Part shown: piece by piece, positions 51,071-58,972 of the stretch
Numbering within the stretch: position 1 is the stretch's first letter
Layout of the letters: every line of letters begins with the position of its first letter
Source of the DNA: Nitrososphaerota archaeon
GTDB taxonomy: Archaea; Thermoproteota; Nitrososphaeria; Nitrososphaerales; UBA183
Direction: 5' to 3'
DNA: 64,000 nucleotides
NCBI GenBank assembly: GCA_027886865.1
Contig: JAPCJR010000005.1
Coordinates: 1-64,000 of the forward strand
Position numbers and translations under genes: made by a program
Notes under the pieces: generated by a model
What the model saw: only the letters and a program-made list of their open reading frames with translations
Told to the model about the DNA's origin: nothing
The model's database searches: none

Positions 51071-52390
51071 TCATATGCTGGTGTAGATGAGAGCGATGTT
51101 CAGCGCTATTATCATGCCTCCGACTGCCAGCGCGATTATCGCGGTCGGATGTCGGTTCACGAATGGGCCCATTATCTTCCTCTTGCTAGTGTACCAGATG
51201 AGCGGGATCATGGGGAGCGGAATCAATATGCTCAGGAAGACCTGGCTGTAGAAGAGCAGCGCCAGGGGGCTGATCCCCAATAGGATACAGGCGGTTGTGG
51301 GAAAGACGTTGATGCCCCGGGTGACGATTCGCCTCAGGTATGGGTTGACCTTGACTCCGAGCAGGCTGGTCATGACCTCCTGCCCGGCCAGCGTCCCCAC
51401 GACCGATGATGCGATCCCGGAAGCGAGAAGCGTTATCGCAAAGACTATCGCCGCGAGAGGACCGAAAAGCGGCTTCAGCACGTTGAATGCGTCACTTATC
51501 TGCTGGATGTTGGTATATCCATGGCCATAGAATGCAGCGGCTGCCATAACGAGGATCGCCACGTTCACGCAACCGGCAATCGCGAGTATGACGATGTTCT
51601 CACGCAGGTGAAGCCCCAGAAGCTTCCTCTTCGGAGCGTGGTCGTTCTCCTTGATCCCCCACCTGGTCAGCTTCGTCGAGGTCAGTGAAGAATGAAGCCA
51701 GAGGGCGTGTGGCATGACCGTGGCGCCCACTATCCCCACCACGACGAGGAGGGTGCCGCTGGAGATGTCGGGCGAGATTGACCCGATGACAAACTGATTG
51801 AGATTCGGCCCGACTCTCAGGAGCTCGTAGAGGAAACCTATGGCTATCACCGAAACGAAGACCATGAAGAAGTACTCCACGACCCGGAAGCGGTTGCTCG
51901 TCAGCGCCAGGAGGATTATGACGTCCAGCGCACCGAAGATGCTCGCGTACAGAAGGGGAATCCCGAAAAGGATGTTCAGCGCAATGACCGTTCCGAGGTA
52001 CTCTGCCAGGTCAGTGGCCGCTATCGCAATCTCGGCCCCCAGCCAGTACGGAACTATGCGGGCTCTGGACTTTAGCGAAACCCGGATCAGCTGTGTGAGG
52101 CTGTTTCCGGTCGCGATCCCCAACTTGCCCGAGAGGTACTGGAGCACCATGGCGAAGGCGCTGGCCATCCAGACGGACCAGATCAAGGCGTAGTTGTATT
52201 GCGACCCCCCTGCTATGTCAGTCCCGAAGTTTCCGGGATCGACATACGCTAGGCTCACTATGAGAGTCGGGCCCAGATACGTGAAGAAGTCTCGGACGGA
52301 GATATGAGGGTTGTTCTTTTGGCGCTCGGTCACCTCAGGCTTTTGTGTTGGTTCCGGAGGTTTGAGGCTCCTATCTTGGGCTCCGGTCAT
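51071..52390 (-). CDS. mntH: Nramp family divalent metal (Mn/Fe) transporter
   Basis: 439 residues, about 11 transmembrane segments. The metal-site residues are present: DPGNF in helix 1 (Asp, Asn) and the Met in GATVMPHALWLHS of helix 6 (usually MPHNLYLHS). It imports Mn(II) or Fe(II) with protons. A TATA-like TTTAAATA (52418-52426) is followed upstream by two TTAG...CTAA dyads, a pattern seen at DtxR/MntR-regulated promoters, so metal-dependent repression is likely. Confidence 0.93.
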   Translation of the reverse strand: MTGAQDRSLKPPEPTQKPEVTERQKNNPHISVRDFFTYLGPTLIVSLAYVDPGNFGTDIAGGSQYNYALIWSVWMASAFAMVLQYLSGKLGIATGNSLTQLIRVSLKSRARIVPYWLGAEIAIAATDLAEYLGTVIALNILFGIPLLYASIFGALDVIILLALTSNRFRVVEYFFMVFVSVIAIGFLYELLRVGPNLNQFVIGSISPDISSGTLLVVVGIVGATVMPHALWLHSSLTSTKLTRWGIKENDHAPKRKLLGLHLRENIVILAIAGCVNVAILVMAAAAFYGHGYTNIQQISDAFNVLKPLFGPLAAIVFAITLLASGIASSVVGTLAGQEVMTSLLGVKVNPYLRRIVTRGINVFPTTACILLGISPLALLFYSQVFLSILIPLPMIPLIWYTSKRKIMGPFVNRHPTAIIALAVGGMIIALNIALIYTSI

Positions 52391-52427
52391 GGACGGCTTA
52401 CACCGAGGAATCGCTCCATATTTAAAC

Positions 52428-52460
52428 TTAGACTCATCTAATATAATTTAGGTGCTCTAA
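52428..52460. promoter_or_regulatory. Tandem dyads upstream of mntH (candidate metal-regulator operators)
   Basis: TTAGACTCATCTAA (52428-52441; TTAGA/TCTAA arms) and TTAGGTGCTCTAA (52448-52460; TTAG/CTAA arms) lie about 20 bases apart centre to centre, next to the TATA element of mntH. TTAGG...CTAA half-sites resemble the DtxR/IdeR/MntR consensus as known in bacteria and archaea. A third TCTAAT occurs at about 52493-52498. No such regulator gene is in the window. Confidence 0.5.
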
Positions 52461-52653
52461 TCTGTTTTACTGCTCAAATTTCCTCAGATGACTCTAATCT
52501 TCTTCGTGTCGTGAGTAGTTGGAGGTGTTGGGATTTCCGCACTAATTTACCGGCGAGTAACAGTCCACCAGGTAATCCTGAGGGCCAAAGACGGGATTTT
52601 TTTCTCAGACCAAATTCAAATACCCACGTTTGACATCAAACGGACGTCTCCAC

Positions 52654-53109
52654 ATGAGTCTGGAACAGAAGAAGAACGAGCAGTTGGTCAGGGCAAGGTT
52701 CGACGCGGTAAACGCCCACGACTGGAAGCGTTTCCAAGGACTGTACTCTGATTCGACGGTATGGCAGGATGCAGGTCTAGCCAAAGCGATCAAAGGCAGT
52801 ACGGCCGTTCGTAAGCGGCTGGAAGCATTTGCCAAAGGATTTCCTGACTTCCGCTGGCAGTTGGATCGTGTTTTCGGCCAGGGCGAATGGATGTGCGCTG
52901 AATTCACGTTCACGGGAAGTCACAGCGGGCCTCTTCCATTTGCTGGCATGAGATTCCTTCCGGTCACGAAGAAATCCATTCGAATAAGCGCCTGTGGCGT
53001 ATACCGAATCCAAGAAGGCAAGATCGTCGAATCACACGTCTACTTCGACCGCTCCAGAATACTCGCCCAACTGGGTATCCAGTCGCCGAAGAAGGCCCAG
53101 GACAGATAA
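52654..53109 (+). CDS. SnoaL-like (ester cyclase family) protein
   Basis: 151 residues from ATG 52654. The NTF2-like fold is recognised in NEQLVRARFDAVNAHDWKRF, then KGFPDFRWQLDRVFGQGEWM and the late GKIVESHVYFDRSRILAQLG, as in SnoaL-type ester cyclases. TTCAAATAC (52614-52622) fits a start near 52644. Base composition in and around this gene is somewhat more AT-rich than the window average. No partner genes are adjacent; it precedes tRNA-Leu on the other strand. Function unknown. Confidence 0.78.
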   Translation: MSLEQKKNEQLVRARFDAVNAHDWKRFQGLYSDSTVWQDAGLAKAIKGSTAVRKRLEAFAKGFPDFRWQLDRVFGQGEWMCAEFTFTGSHSGPLPFAGMRFLPVTKKSIRISACGVYRIQEGKIVESHVYFDRSRILAQLGIQSPKKAQDR

Positions 53110-53241
53110 GAAAGAACAAGCCTGGAACCGACGGTAGCCTCCTTCCAGACCAACTCTTCCACGTTCTCTTGGAGGGATAACCTCGAAGCATCGCCCGGCA
53201 AAAGGTTGCGACCGTACCATTGAGCAATGGGACGCGAGCTT

Positions 53242-53357
53242 TGGTGCGGGGGGTGGGATTCGAACCCACGAACCCCTAGGGGACGGGATTTCTAAGAGCG
53301 ACCGAACCTGTCACACACTTAAGTCCCGAGCTGTTGGCCAGGCTTAGCTACCCCCGC
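53242..53357 (-). tRNA. tRNA-Leu(UAA) with a 28-base canonical intron and encoded CCA
   Basis: The acceptor GCGGGGG pairs with CCCCCGC, the T-arm is GTGGG-TTCGAAT-CCCAC, and a 14-base variable region marks class II. The anticodon stem CGGGA/TCCCG holds loop CTTAAG|A, anticodon UAA. The intron, 53290-53317, lies between positions 37 and 38. It folds as bulge-helix-bulge: central CTTA/TTAG (one T-T mismatch), bulges AGT and AAA, inner helix GTGTGAC/GTCGCTC. Mature length is 85 plus CCA. TGG at 53242-53244 (plus strand) encodes the CCA. Confidence 0.93.
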
Positions 53358-53412
53358 GATTGTCCGGCCTGCCGCTCGGATGAAAAGTGTTTCGAAGGCT
53401 GCCTGCGCCGGG

Positions 53413-55113
53413 TCAGGTGAGCTTCTTGAGCAGGTCCCTAAGCGGCAGGGTGTTGGCCACGTGCCTCTTCTCGAGCCACGCCCGCCTCGCGACTATAGTA
53501 CCATACTCTACGTTCTCCAGCTCTCCGGTGCTGTGGGCGTCGGAGTCTATCAGCAGGCTCACCCCCTCTTCCATCGCCCTTCGGGCCCAGACCTCGTCCA
53601 GGTCCAGCCGCATCGGGGAGCCGTCTATCTCGAGCATCTTCCCGTTCTCCTTGGCCGTGGCAATCACCTTGGGGAGGTCGATGGGGTTTCCCTCCCTCTT
53701 CCCGATCAGCCTGTTCGTGGGATGGAAGAGAACATCCACGCTGGGGTGCGAGAGAGCCATGACCGCCCTTTCCGTGAGCTTCTCCGGGCTCTGCCGGTAT
53801 GCCTGATGGATGGATGCCCCGACCATCTCGAAGTTCTCAAGGAACGCCCGGTCATAGTCCAGCGTCCCGTCCGACCTTACCTCCGCCTCCACGCTCTTGA
53901 TGATGCGGAAGGGTTTCATTTTTTCGTTCAGCTCGTCTATCGCCTTCCACTGCTTTCTGAACCTCTCCTCCGAGAGGCCGTTCGCTATCCCCACCGAGGA
54001 AGAGTGGTCGGTGAACGCGATGTACTCGTAGCCTTTCTTCTGCGCCGCGGCGGCCATCTTCTCTATCTCGTCCGCTCCATCGCTCCAGGTGCTGTGCATC
54101 TGCAAGTCTCCCTTCAGGTCCCCGGCCTCGATCAGGTTCGGCAACTTTCCCTCTCTCGCGGCCTCGACCTCCCCTCTCGCCTCTCTCAGCTCGGGAGGTA
54201 TGTAGGCGAGCCCGAGCTCGGCGTAGACTTCCTTCTCCGTCTTCCCCGCGACCCTCCGACCCGTCGTCGTCTCGAACAGCCCGTACTCGTTCAGCTTCCA
54301 CCCTCGTTCGATGGAGAGGCTCCTGAGCAGGATGTTGTGCTCCTTAGAACCCGTGAAGTAGAGGAGGGCTGCTCCATACTCCTCTCTCTTGATGACCCTG
54401 ATGTCTACCTGGATCCCGTTCTTCAGGACGACGCTCGATTTCGTGGTCCCGCTCTGAATCACGCGGTCCACGCCCGGATAGTCTGCCGCGAGCTTGGTCG
54501 CCCTCTTGTCCGTGGTGAGCAGGTCCAGGTCGCCGACCGTTTCCTTCCCTCGCCGGAGGCTCCCCGCAGCCTCGACCTTGGCGCCTTTCGCCTTGAAGTA
54601 CCCCTCGAGGTCTTTGGCCAGATAGATGGCCTCGACGAGGAGCATCCGGCTCTGTCCCGGCTTCATCTTGTCGACCGACTCACGGAGCCGCTTCGCGATG
54701 ACCTCCCCGACAGCCGGCGTCAGCTTCCCCGACGCCAGCCCCTCCTTGAGCTGCTGGAGGTTCTTGACCCCGAAGTCCTTGGAGAGCTTGTATGCCGTCC
54801 TGGGCCCGATTCCCTGAACCTGCATTAGGTCGACCGCTCCCTCGGGGACCTTCTTCTCCAGCTTCTCCATGAACTCCAGCTTTCCCGTCCGGAGATACTC
54901 GTCGATCTTCTTTGCGATCCCCTCCCCCACGTACTGTATGTTGTCCAATTCCCCTCGCCTCCAGACACCCTCGATGTCCTCTCCCAGGTTCTTGACGCTG
55001 GTCGACGCCCGCCTGTACGCGATGGCCTTGAACCTGTCCTCCCCCGCCGCTTCGGAGAGGAGCGAAAGCCTCTCCAGCATCTCCGCTACATCGTGGTTCT
55101 TCGTTACTTCCAC
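53413..55113 (-). CDS. polX: Family X DNA polymerase with PHP exonuclease domain (PolX)
   Basis: 566 residues. An N-terminal HhH/8-kDa domain (VQGIGPRTAYKLSKDFG) and palm (AAGSLRRGKETVGDLDLLTT, with the third Asp in IQVDIRVI) give the polymerase; the C-terminal PHP domain has DLQMHSTWSDG, AFTDHSS, LFHPTN and LIDSDAHS for metal binding. It fills short gaps in base-excision repair and trims 3' ends. It begins 10 bases inside the end of the M24 peptidase gene and is thus coupled to it, an odd pairing. Confidence 0.95.
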   Translation of the reverse strand: MEVTKNHDVAEMLERLSLLSEAAGEDRFKAIAYRRASTSVKNLGEDIEGVWRRGELDNIQYVGEGIAKKIDEYLRTGKLEFMEKLEKKVPEGAVDLMQVQGIGPRTAYKLSKDFGVKNLQQLKEGLASGKLTPAVGEVIAKRLRESVDKMKPGQSRMLLVEAIYLAKDLEGYFKAKGAKVEAAGSLRRGKETVGDLDLLTTDKRATKLAADYPGVDRVIQSGTTKSSVVLKNGIQVDIRVIKREEYGAALLYFTGSKEHNILLRSLSIERGWKLNEYGLFETTTGRRVAGKTEKEVYAELGLAYIPPELREARGEVEAAREGKLPNLIEAGDLKGDLQMHSTWSDGADEIEKMAAAAQKKGYEYIAFTDHSSSVGIANGLSEERFRKQWKAIDELNEKMKPFRIIKSVEAEVRSDGTLDYDRAFLENFEMVGASIHQAYRQSPEKLTERAVMALSHPSVDVLFHPTNRLIGKREGNPIDLPKVIATAKENGKMLEIDGSPMRLDLDEVWARRAMEEGVSLLIDSDAHSTGELENVEYGTIVARRAWLEKRHVANTLPLRDLLKKLT

Positions 55114-56204
55114 CAGCCGAACTCTTTCGGCACCATACCCGTGACCACCTCCACCCCGTCCTCGGTGACGAATACGTCGTCCTCGATTCTCACTCCGTAC
55201 CTTCCTTCGACGTACACCCCGGGCTCCACCGTGAAGACCATCCCGGGTTTTAGTTTCCTGCGACCACCAGAGACGATGTACGGCTCCTCGTGTATCTCGA
55301 GCCCTAGGCCGTGCCCCGTGCGATGGAAGAAATCCTTCCCTCTGCCCGCAGCCTCCAAGCGGCTCCTCGCGGCTGCGTCCACCTCGCCGGTAGCGACCCC
55401 GGGCCCGACTCTCTTGACCGCCGCCTTCTGCGCCTCCAAGACGTCGAGGTAGGCGTCCTCGACCTGCCGGGCCTTCCCCAGCACGAAGGTCCGCGTGATG
55501 TCAGCGCTGTACCCTGAGACCGTACAGCAGGTGTCGATCAGGAATCCTTCGTCGTTGTTCAGTTTCGCGGCCGAAGGCGCCCAGTGAGGGTCGGCGGCAT
55601 TTTTGCCCGCCTGCACGCTGCAAAAGTCGACTGTCTCGCCGCCGTGGGCGAAGATCTCCTCCCTCAGGGCCTTTGCTACCTCGAGCTCGCTCGTCCCGGC
55701 CTTTGCGATTTCAGGGATCTTCAGGTACGCCTCTCCGAGTATCTTCGCCGCCCTCCTGAGTACGGCGAGCTCGCTGGCGTCCTTGACCTGCCTGATCGCC
55801 TGAAGGAGAGCGTCTGCCGGTTCGAGAGACAGTTTCTTGTCTGTGATCTGCGTCAGGTAGCCGAACGGGACCCGGCCCTCGCATCCCCACCTCCCCTTGA
55901 GCCCGACCTCCTTTCGGAGCGACGCGAACGCCTTGGACGGCCCGCTCGCGTCGTCCCACGAATGTATCTCGATCTTGACCGGCGACCGCGCGTAGGGTCC
56001 CGACTCTATGTTGGGAGCGACAAGATGGGCGTCTCCGTCCTGAGGGACGAACAAGAGGAACAGCCTCTCCAACATCTGCGATTGCACGTCTGTGTAGTAT
56101 CGGGTGTTGGGTCCTGGCGCGAGCACCATGCCGTCAAGGCCCTCGCTCGCCACGCTCTTTCGGAGCTTCTGCATCCTTGTCTTGAACACCGAGGCTGAGG
56201 ACAA
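55104..56204 (-). CDS. pepQ: Xaa-Pro peptidase (M24B)
   Basis: 366 residues. Creatinase N-domain, then all M24 ligands: IDTCCTVSGYSADITRTFV (two Asp), TGHGLGLEIHEEP (His), FTVEPGVYV (Glu), GVRIEDDVFVT (Glu). It cleaves X-Pro dipeptides or N-terminal X-Pro bonds and releases proline. Unlike the M24 protein at 2.5 kb, its glycine-rich active-site loop is fully conserved. Proline dehydrogenase is divergent 68 bases away, which supports a shared role in proline use. polX overlaps its end. Confidence 0.92.
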   Translation of the reverse strand: MSSASVFKTRMQKLRKSVASEGLDGMVLAPGPNTRYYTDVQSQMLERLFLLFVPQDGDAHLVAPNIESGPYARSPVKIEIHSWDDASGPSKAFASLRKEVGLKGRWGCEGRVPFGYLTQITDKKLSLEPADALLQAIRQVKDASELAVLRRAAKILGEAYLKIPEIAKAGTSELEVAKALREEIFAHGGETVDFCSVQAGKNAADPHWAPSAAKLNNDEGFLIDTCCTVSGYSADITRTFVLGKARQVEDAYLDVLEAQKAAVKRVGPGVATGEVDAAARSRLEAAGRGKDFFHRTGHGLGLEIHEEPYIVSGGRRKLKPGMVFTVEPGVYVEGRYGVRIEDDVFVTEDGVEVVTGMVPKEFGWWK

Positions 56205-56272
56205 CTGCTGCTCTCCGTCGGGGTGTGCGGTGCATGCGGCTATTAATCCGTCGTTAGGTCGCTTGGACTGCG

Positions 56273-57118
56273 TTGGGCCTAAGGCAAGACCTGGTCTTTC
56301 GGATAGCTCGAAGGTGGATAGCGGGCAAGGACATGGGCGGGGCCCTGGATGCCGCCAAAGGGGCGAATCGAAGGGGCTTCATCGCGCTGCTCAACTTCCT
56401 GGGCGAGGACGTGACCGACGGGGCTGTCGCCGAGAGCCAGACGAACGAGTATCTCGCGCTCCAAAAGGCCATCGCGGAGGCCGGGATAGACGGCTCCGTG
56501 TCGGTCAAGCTCACCCAGCTAGGACTTCTCGTGAACGAGCAGCTGGTGGCCGAGAGGCTCGTCAGACTGGCGTCGAACGCGGCGTCTCTCGGTCAACTGC
56601 TGTGGATCGACATGGAGGGCTCCGCGTTCACCGACAAGACCCTCAAGATGTATACCGACCTTTTCCTGGTTCACAAGAACGCCGGCCTGGCGCTCCAGGC
56701 TTACATGAAGCGAAGCGAGGCCGACCTGATCGCGCTCCTTGACATCGGGGCCACGGTCCGCCTTGTCAAGGGGGCGTACAGGGAGGACCACGATACCGTC
56801 TTCGGCTCCAGGCGCGAGGTCAGCGCGAACTACTCGAAGCTGATGCGCCTCCTCTTCGAGCGCGGAGAGGGCTTCACGATAGCGACCCACGACTCAGCGC
56901 TCGTCGAAGAGGCTAGGGTGCTCGCTGAGTCGCGCCACAAGAAGTTCGAGTTCGGGATGCTCAGGGGGATAAGGGACGAGCTGAAGGCGGAACTGGTCGC
57001 TTCGGGATACAAAGTCGTCGATTACATTCCCTACGGCGATCAATGGTACGCATATTCCATACGGAGGATAAAGGAGCATCCGAGTAACGTCTGGCTGCTT
57101 CTGCGCTCCCTCTTTTAG
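56273..57118 (+). CDS. Proline dehydrogenase
   Basis: 281 residues, FAD-binding (beta/alpha)8 barrel of the monofunctional PutA/ProDH type. SVKLTQLGL, WIDMEGS, VRLVKGAYRED, TIATHDSALVEEA, FGMLRGI and the last-strand YIPYGDQWYAYSIRRIKE are all family signatures. It oxidises L-proline to pyrroline-5-carboxylate. TATTAATC (56241-56248) lies about 27 bases before the TTG start, giving a nearly leaderless mRNA. The Xaa-Pro peptidase on the other strand would supply proline. No P5C dehydrogenase lies in the window. Confidence 0.92.
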   Translation: MGLRQDLVFRIARRWIAGKDMGGALDAAKGANRRGFIALLNFLGEDVTDGAVAESQTNEYLALQKAIAEAGIDGSVSVKLTQLGLLVNEQLVAERLVRLASNAASLGQLLWIDMEGSAFTDKTLKMYTDLFLVHKNAGLALQAYMKRSEADLIALLDIGATVRLVKGAYREDHDTVFGSRREVSANYSKLMRLLFERGEGFTIATHDSALVEEARVLAESRHKKFEFGMLRGIRDELKAELVASGYKVVDYIPYGDQWYAYSIRRIKEHPSNVWLLLRSLF

Positions 57119-57169
57119 CGAGCGTCTAACCCTTAAATAACTGCGAAGGAGGAAAACCTCTGAAGCAAG

Positions 57170-57796
57170 ATGGCTCTTGACCCGCTGGAAATCGGCGTCA
57201 TTGCACTGATGGGGATCGCGGTCTTCATCTGGGGACCAGAGAAGGTTCCGGAGATCGCCAAGCAGATAGGCACAGCGCGAAAGCAGCTTGATGTTTACAC
57301 GAAGCAGCTGAACGGAATCACCAAGGAGCTTCAGACCTCCATGAATACCGGGAACATCGACAACCTCGGCAACGTCCTTGCCGGCGTCGGTATCGGTGCT
57401 TCTCCCGCGGCAAGCAACCCAGCCCCTCAAGGCGTTGCCCAGGCTACACCTGGTTCGCCAAGCAACCCAGCATCCGGTGCCGGGGCCGCCACGCCGGGGT
57501 CGCCGATGCCCGCTCCCATGCTTCTCAGTCCCGCGGCCGTGCTGAAGAATCCAGCTACCGTGTTGTTGAGTCCGCCACCCGTCGTCAAATCCGGCGACCA
57601 GTTGCTGCTCGAGATGGCGAAGAAGTTCGGAATACCGACTCAGGGCAAGACGAGGGAAGACATCCAGAACGAGATACTCGCCCGCGCGGCACAGCCGACG
57701 GAGGCGGAGACCGCTCAAGCCACCCCGGCAGTTCCTTCCGCGGATGTCCCGGCCGCAACCCCAGAAGCGGTTCCAACCCAACCGGCCGCCTCCTGA
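57170..57796 (+). CDS. tatA: TatA/TatB-like twin-arginine translocase protein with long Pro/Ala-rich tail
   Basis: 208 residues. An N-terminal helix (LEIGVIALMGIAVFIWGPEK) is followed by the TatA-type hinge VPEIAKQIGTARKQLD and an amphipathic helix. It assembles the Tat pore for folded proteins. Most of the rest is a Pro/Ala/Ser-rich tail, interrupted by a short helical motif (GDQLLLEMAKKFGIP, GKTREDIQNEILARA) like a SAP-type segment. It is longer than TatA (60-90 residues). TTAAATAA (57133-57140) fits a start near 57163. No tatC is adjacent. A 55-residue gene follows. Confidence 0.82.
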   Translation: MALDPLEIGVIALMGIAVFIWGPEKVPEIAKQIGTARKQLDVYTKQLNGITKELQTSMNTGNIDNLGNVLAGVGIGASPAASNPAPQGVAQATPGSPSNPASGAGAATPGSPMPAPMLLSPAAVLKNPATVLLSPPPVVKSGDQLLLEMAKKFGIPTQGKTREDIQNEILARAAQPTEAETAQATPAVPSADVPAATPEAVPTQPAAS

Positions 57797-57890
57797 CGGG
57801 TCTAATCCCCTAGCTGTTACTGCTCAAGTTGTGTAGACCCCGTCTCCAAAATATCCTCCGGCCCGTATCATACCGACAGGTAAAATCAAG

Positions 57891-58058
57891 ATGAGTACCT
57901 ACACAACCGGACAGACATGGGGGGCCCTGAAGAAGGCATGGAAGGCATACAAGATCGCGAAGGTCCAGAACGACGGGATCAGGATGAAGGAGTATTCCGA
58001 CCGAATCCGCACACTGCAGACCCAGCTCGGCGTTCCGCAGACAACCTTTCAGCTATAA
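57891..58058 (+). CDS. Small basic protein downstream of the TatA-like gene
   Basis: 55 residues, beginning MSTYTTGQTWGALKKAWKAY and continuing with a charged helix (KIAKVQNDGIRMKEYSDRIR) and LQTQLGVPQTTFQL. It is mostly an amphipathic basic helix. AGGT lies about 8 bases before the ATG, and a CAAAATATCC element (57847-57856) could be its own promoter. The coding frame ends just before a strong hairpin plus T-run. No family is recognised. Its position 95 bases after the TatA-like gene suggests a possible partner. Confidence 0.6.
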   Translation: MSTYTTGQTWGALKKAWKAYKIAKVQNDGIRMKEYSDRIRTLQTQLGVPQTTFQL

Positions 58059-58079
58059 TCAGGGATAAGGTTCCGACCG

Positions 58080-58109
58080 GGAGAAGCACCCCTTCTCCTC
58101 TCTTTTTTT
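58080..58109 (+). terminator. Hairpin and T-run after the TatA-like/small-protein unit
   Basis: GGAGAAG (58080-58086) and CTTCTCC (58092-58098) make a perfect 7-bp stem with a 5-base loop, followed by TCTC and seven T (58103-58109). Archaeal polymerase terminates at T-runs, so this is a good 3' end for the plus-strand genes. The convergent ArsR-type gene ends 10 bases later. Confidence 0.75.
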
Positions 58110-58118
58110 GCTAAACTA

Positions 58119-58781
58119 TCACAGATTCTTCTGCAGGTTTGCGAGGATCTGTCTGACCCAGTCTTCCCTGAGCTTGAGCGATTTGGAGATACCTTCCACC
58201 GTAGTGTCGCGTTCCGCTATGAGCTGGTAGAGCGCCTTTTTCTCATCCCAGGTCATCGGCATCCCGCTTATCGCCTTGGCGACCTCTTTCATCGCCATGT
58301 TCCTCAGGTGGAGCAGGACCAGTCGCTCATCCTCTATGTTGCCCAGCCGCTTGTCGATCTCGGATATAAGGGAGCCAAGCGGACGCATCTTCCCGCTCTC
58401 GGCCGGATGCTGAACTACGTCGTTCAAGCTCCTGAACATGTCGTTGGCGTCCCCGCTCGGGTCAGCCCCCGGCGCGTCGAACGAGAAGAGCCTGGCCCTG
58501 AAGAGGTTGGGGGCGAAGTCTATCGTGAGAGAAATGCTCTTGTTCAACAGGTACTCCCTCCTTCTCGGACCGTGGGGGCTCTCCTCCATCCCTGAGGAGA
58601 CGAGGCCCGTGCCCTCCATCGCGTCAAGGTGCTTTGCCACGAGCTGCTGGCTGAAGCCCAGTTCCTTGGACATCTGCAACTGGTAGCTGGGGGCCTTGCT
58701 AAGCTTCCTGAGAATCTTCCTGCGGACTGGGTTCTCTACCGCCAGCAGTATGGAATCCAGGCCATCGTCTTCAGCAGACAT
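58119..58781 (-). CDS. ArsR-type winged-helix transcriptional regulator
   Basis: 220 residues. N-terminal winged HTH (AVENPVRRKILRKL, YQLQMSKELGFSQQLVAKHLDAM, wing GPRRREYLL). The C-terminal half is helical, ending in a second HTH-like segment (TTVEGISKSLKLREDWVRQILANL). This domain pairing is common in archaeal one-component regulators of about 220 residues. No metal-binding Cys cluster is seen. A dyad sits in its own promoter, suggesting autoregulation. The KaiC-like cluster is divergent from it. Confidence 0.82.
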   Translation of the reverse strand: MSAEDDGLDSILLAVENPVRRKILRKLSKAPSYQLQMSKELGFSQQLVAKHLDAMEGTGLVSSGMEESPHGPRRREYLLNKSISLTIDFAPNLFRARLFSFDAPGADPSGDANDMFRSLNDVVQHPAESGKMRPLGSLISEIDKRLGNIEDERLVLLHLRNMAMKEVAKAISGMPMTWDEKKALYQLIAERDTTVEGISKSLKLREDWVRQILANLQKNL

Positions 58782-58820
58782 GGTCGCATCTCCTGCCCGT
58801 AAGACAAGGAAGACTCATCC

Positions 58821-58851
58821 GAGTCCGTTTTTGGACTCTCGCGATATAAAG
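58821..58851. promoter_or_regulatory. ArsR-type gene promoter: dyad next to TATA
   Basis: GAGTCC (58821-58826), GTTTTT, GGACTC (58833-58838) is a perfect 6-base dyad. The TATA box GATATAAAGG (58842-58851, read on the minus strand) lies just beyond it, with initiation expected near 58820 and the ATG at 58781. The dyad thus fills the space between TATA and start, the usual place for archaeal repressors. A TCTCGCGA direct repeat flanks the TATA box. Confidence 0.5.
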
Positions 58852-58972
58852 GCTTTCTCGCGAGTCGGAAGGAGGGTGTCTTTGCGCTCCGTCTGCCCCG
58901 TAGTCTATTGTTTGAACTGAGATATCATGCCAAAGCTGATATAGAGAGAGGGGTCGCTACACACGTTTCAAG

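Noticed and set aside
53217..53230. CCATTG-AG-CAATGG dyad just after the tRNA-Leu 3' end
   Set aside because: The two-base loop makes a poor hairpin. It may mark the tRNA 3' end, but no T-run or conservation supports it.
53380..54828. 482-codon plus-strand open frame antisense to polX
   Set aside because: PolX motifs are complete on the minus strand. The plus frame is Leu/Arg/Val-rich and featureless, and would start beside the tRNA.
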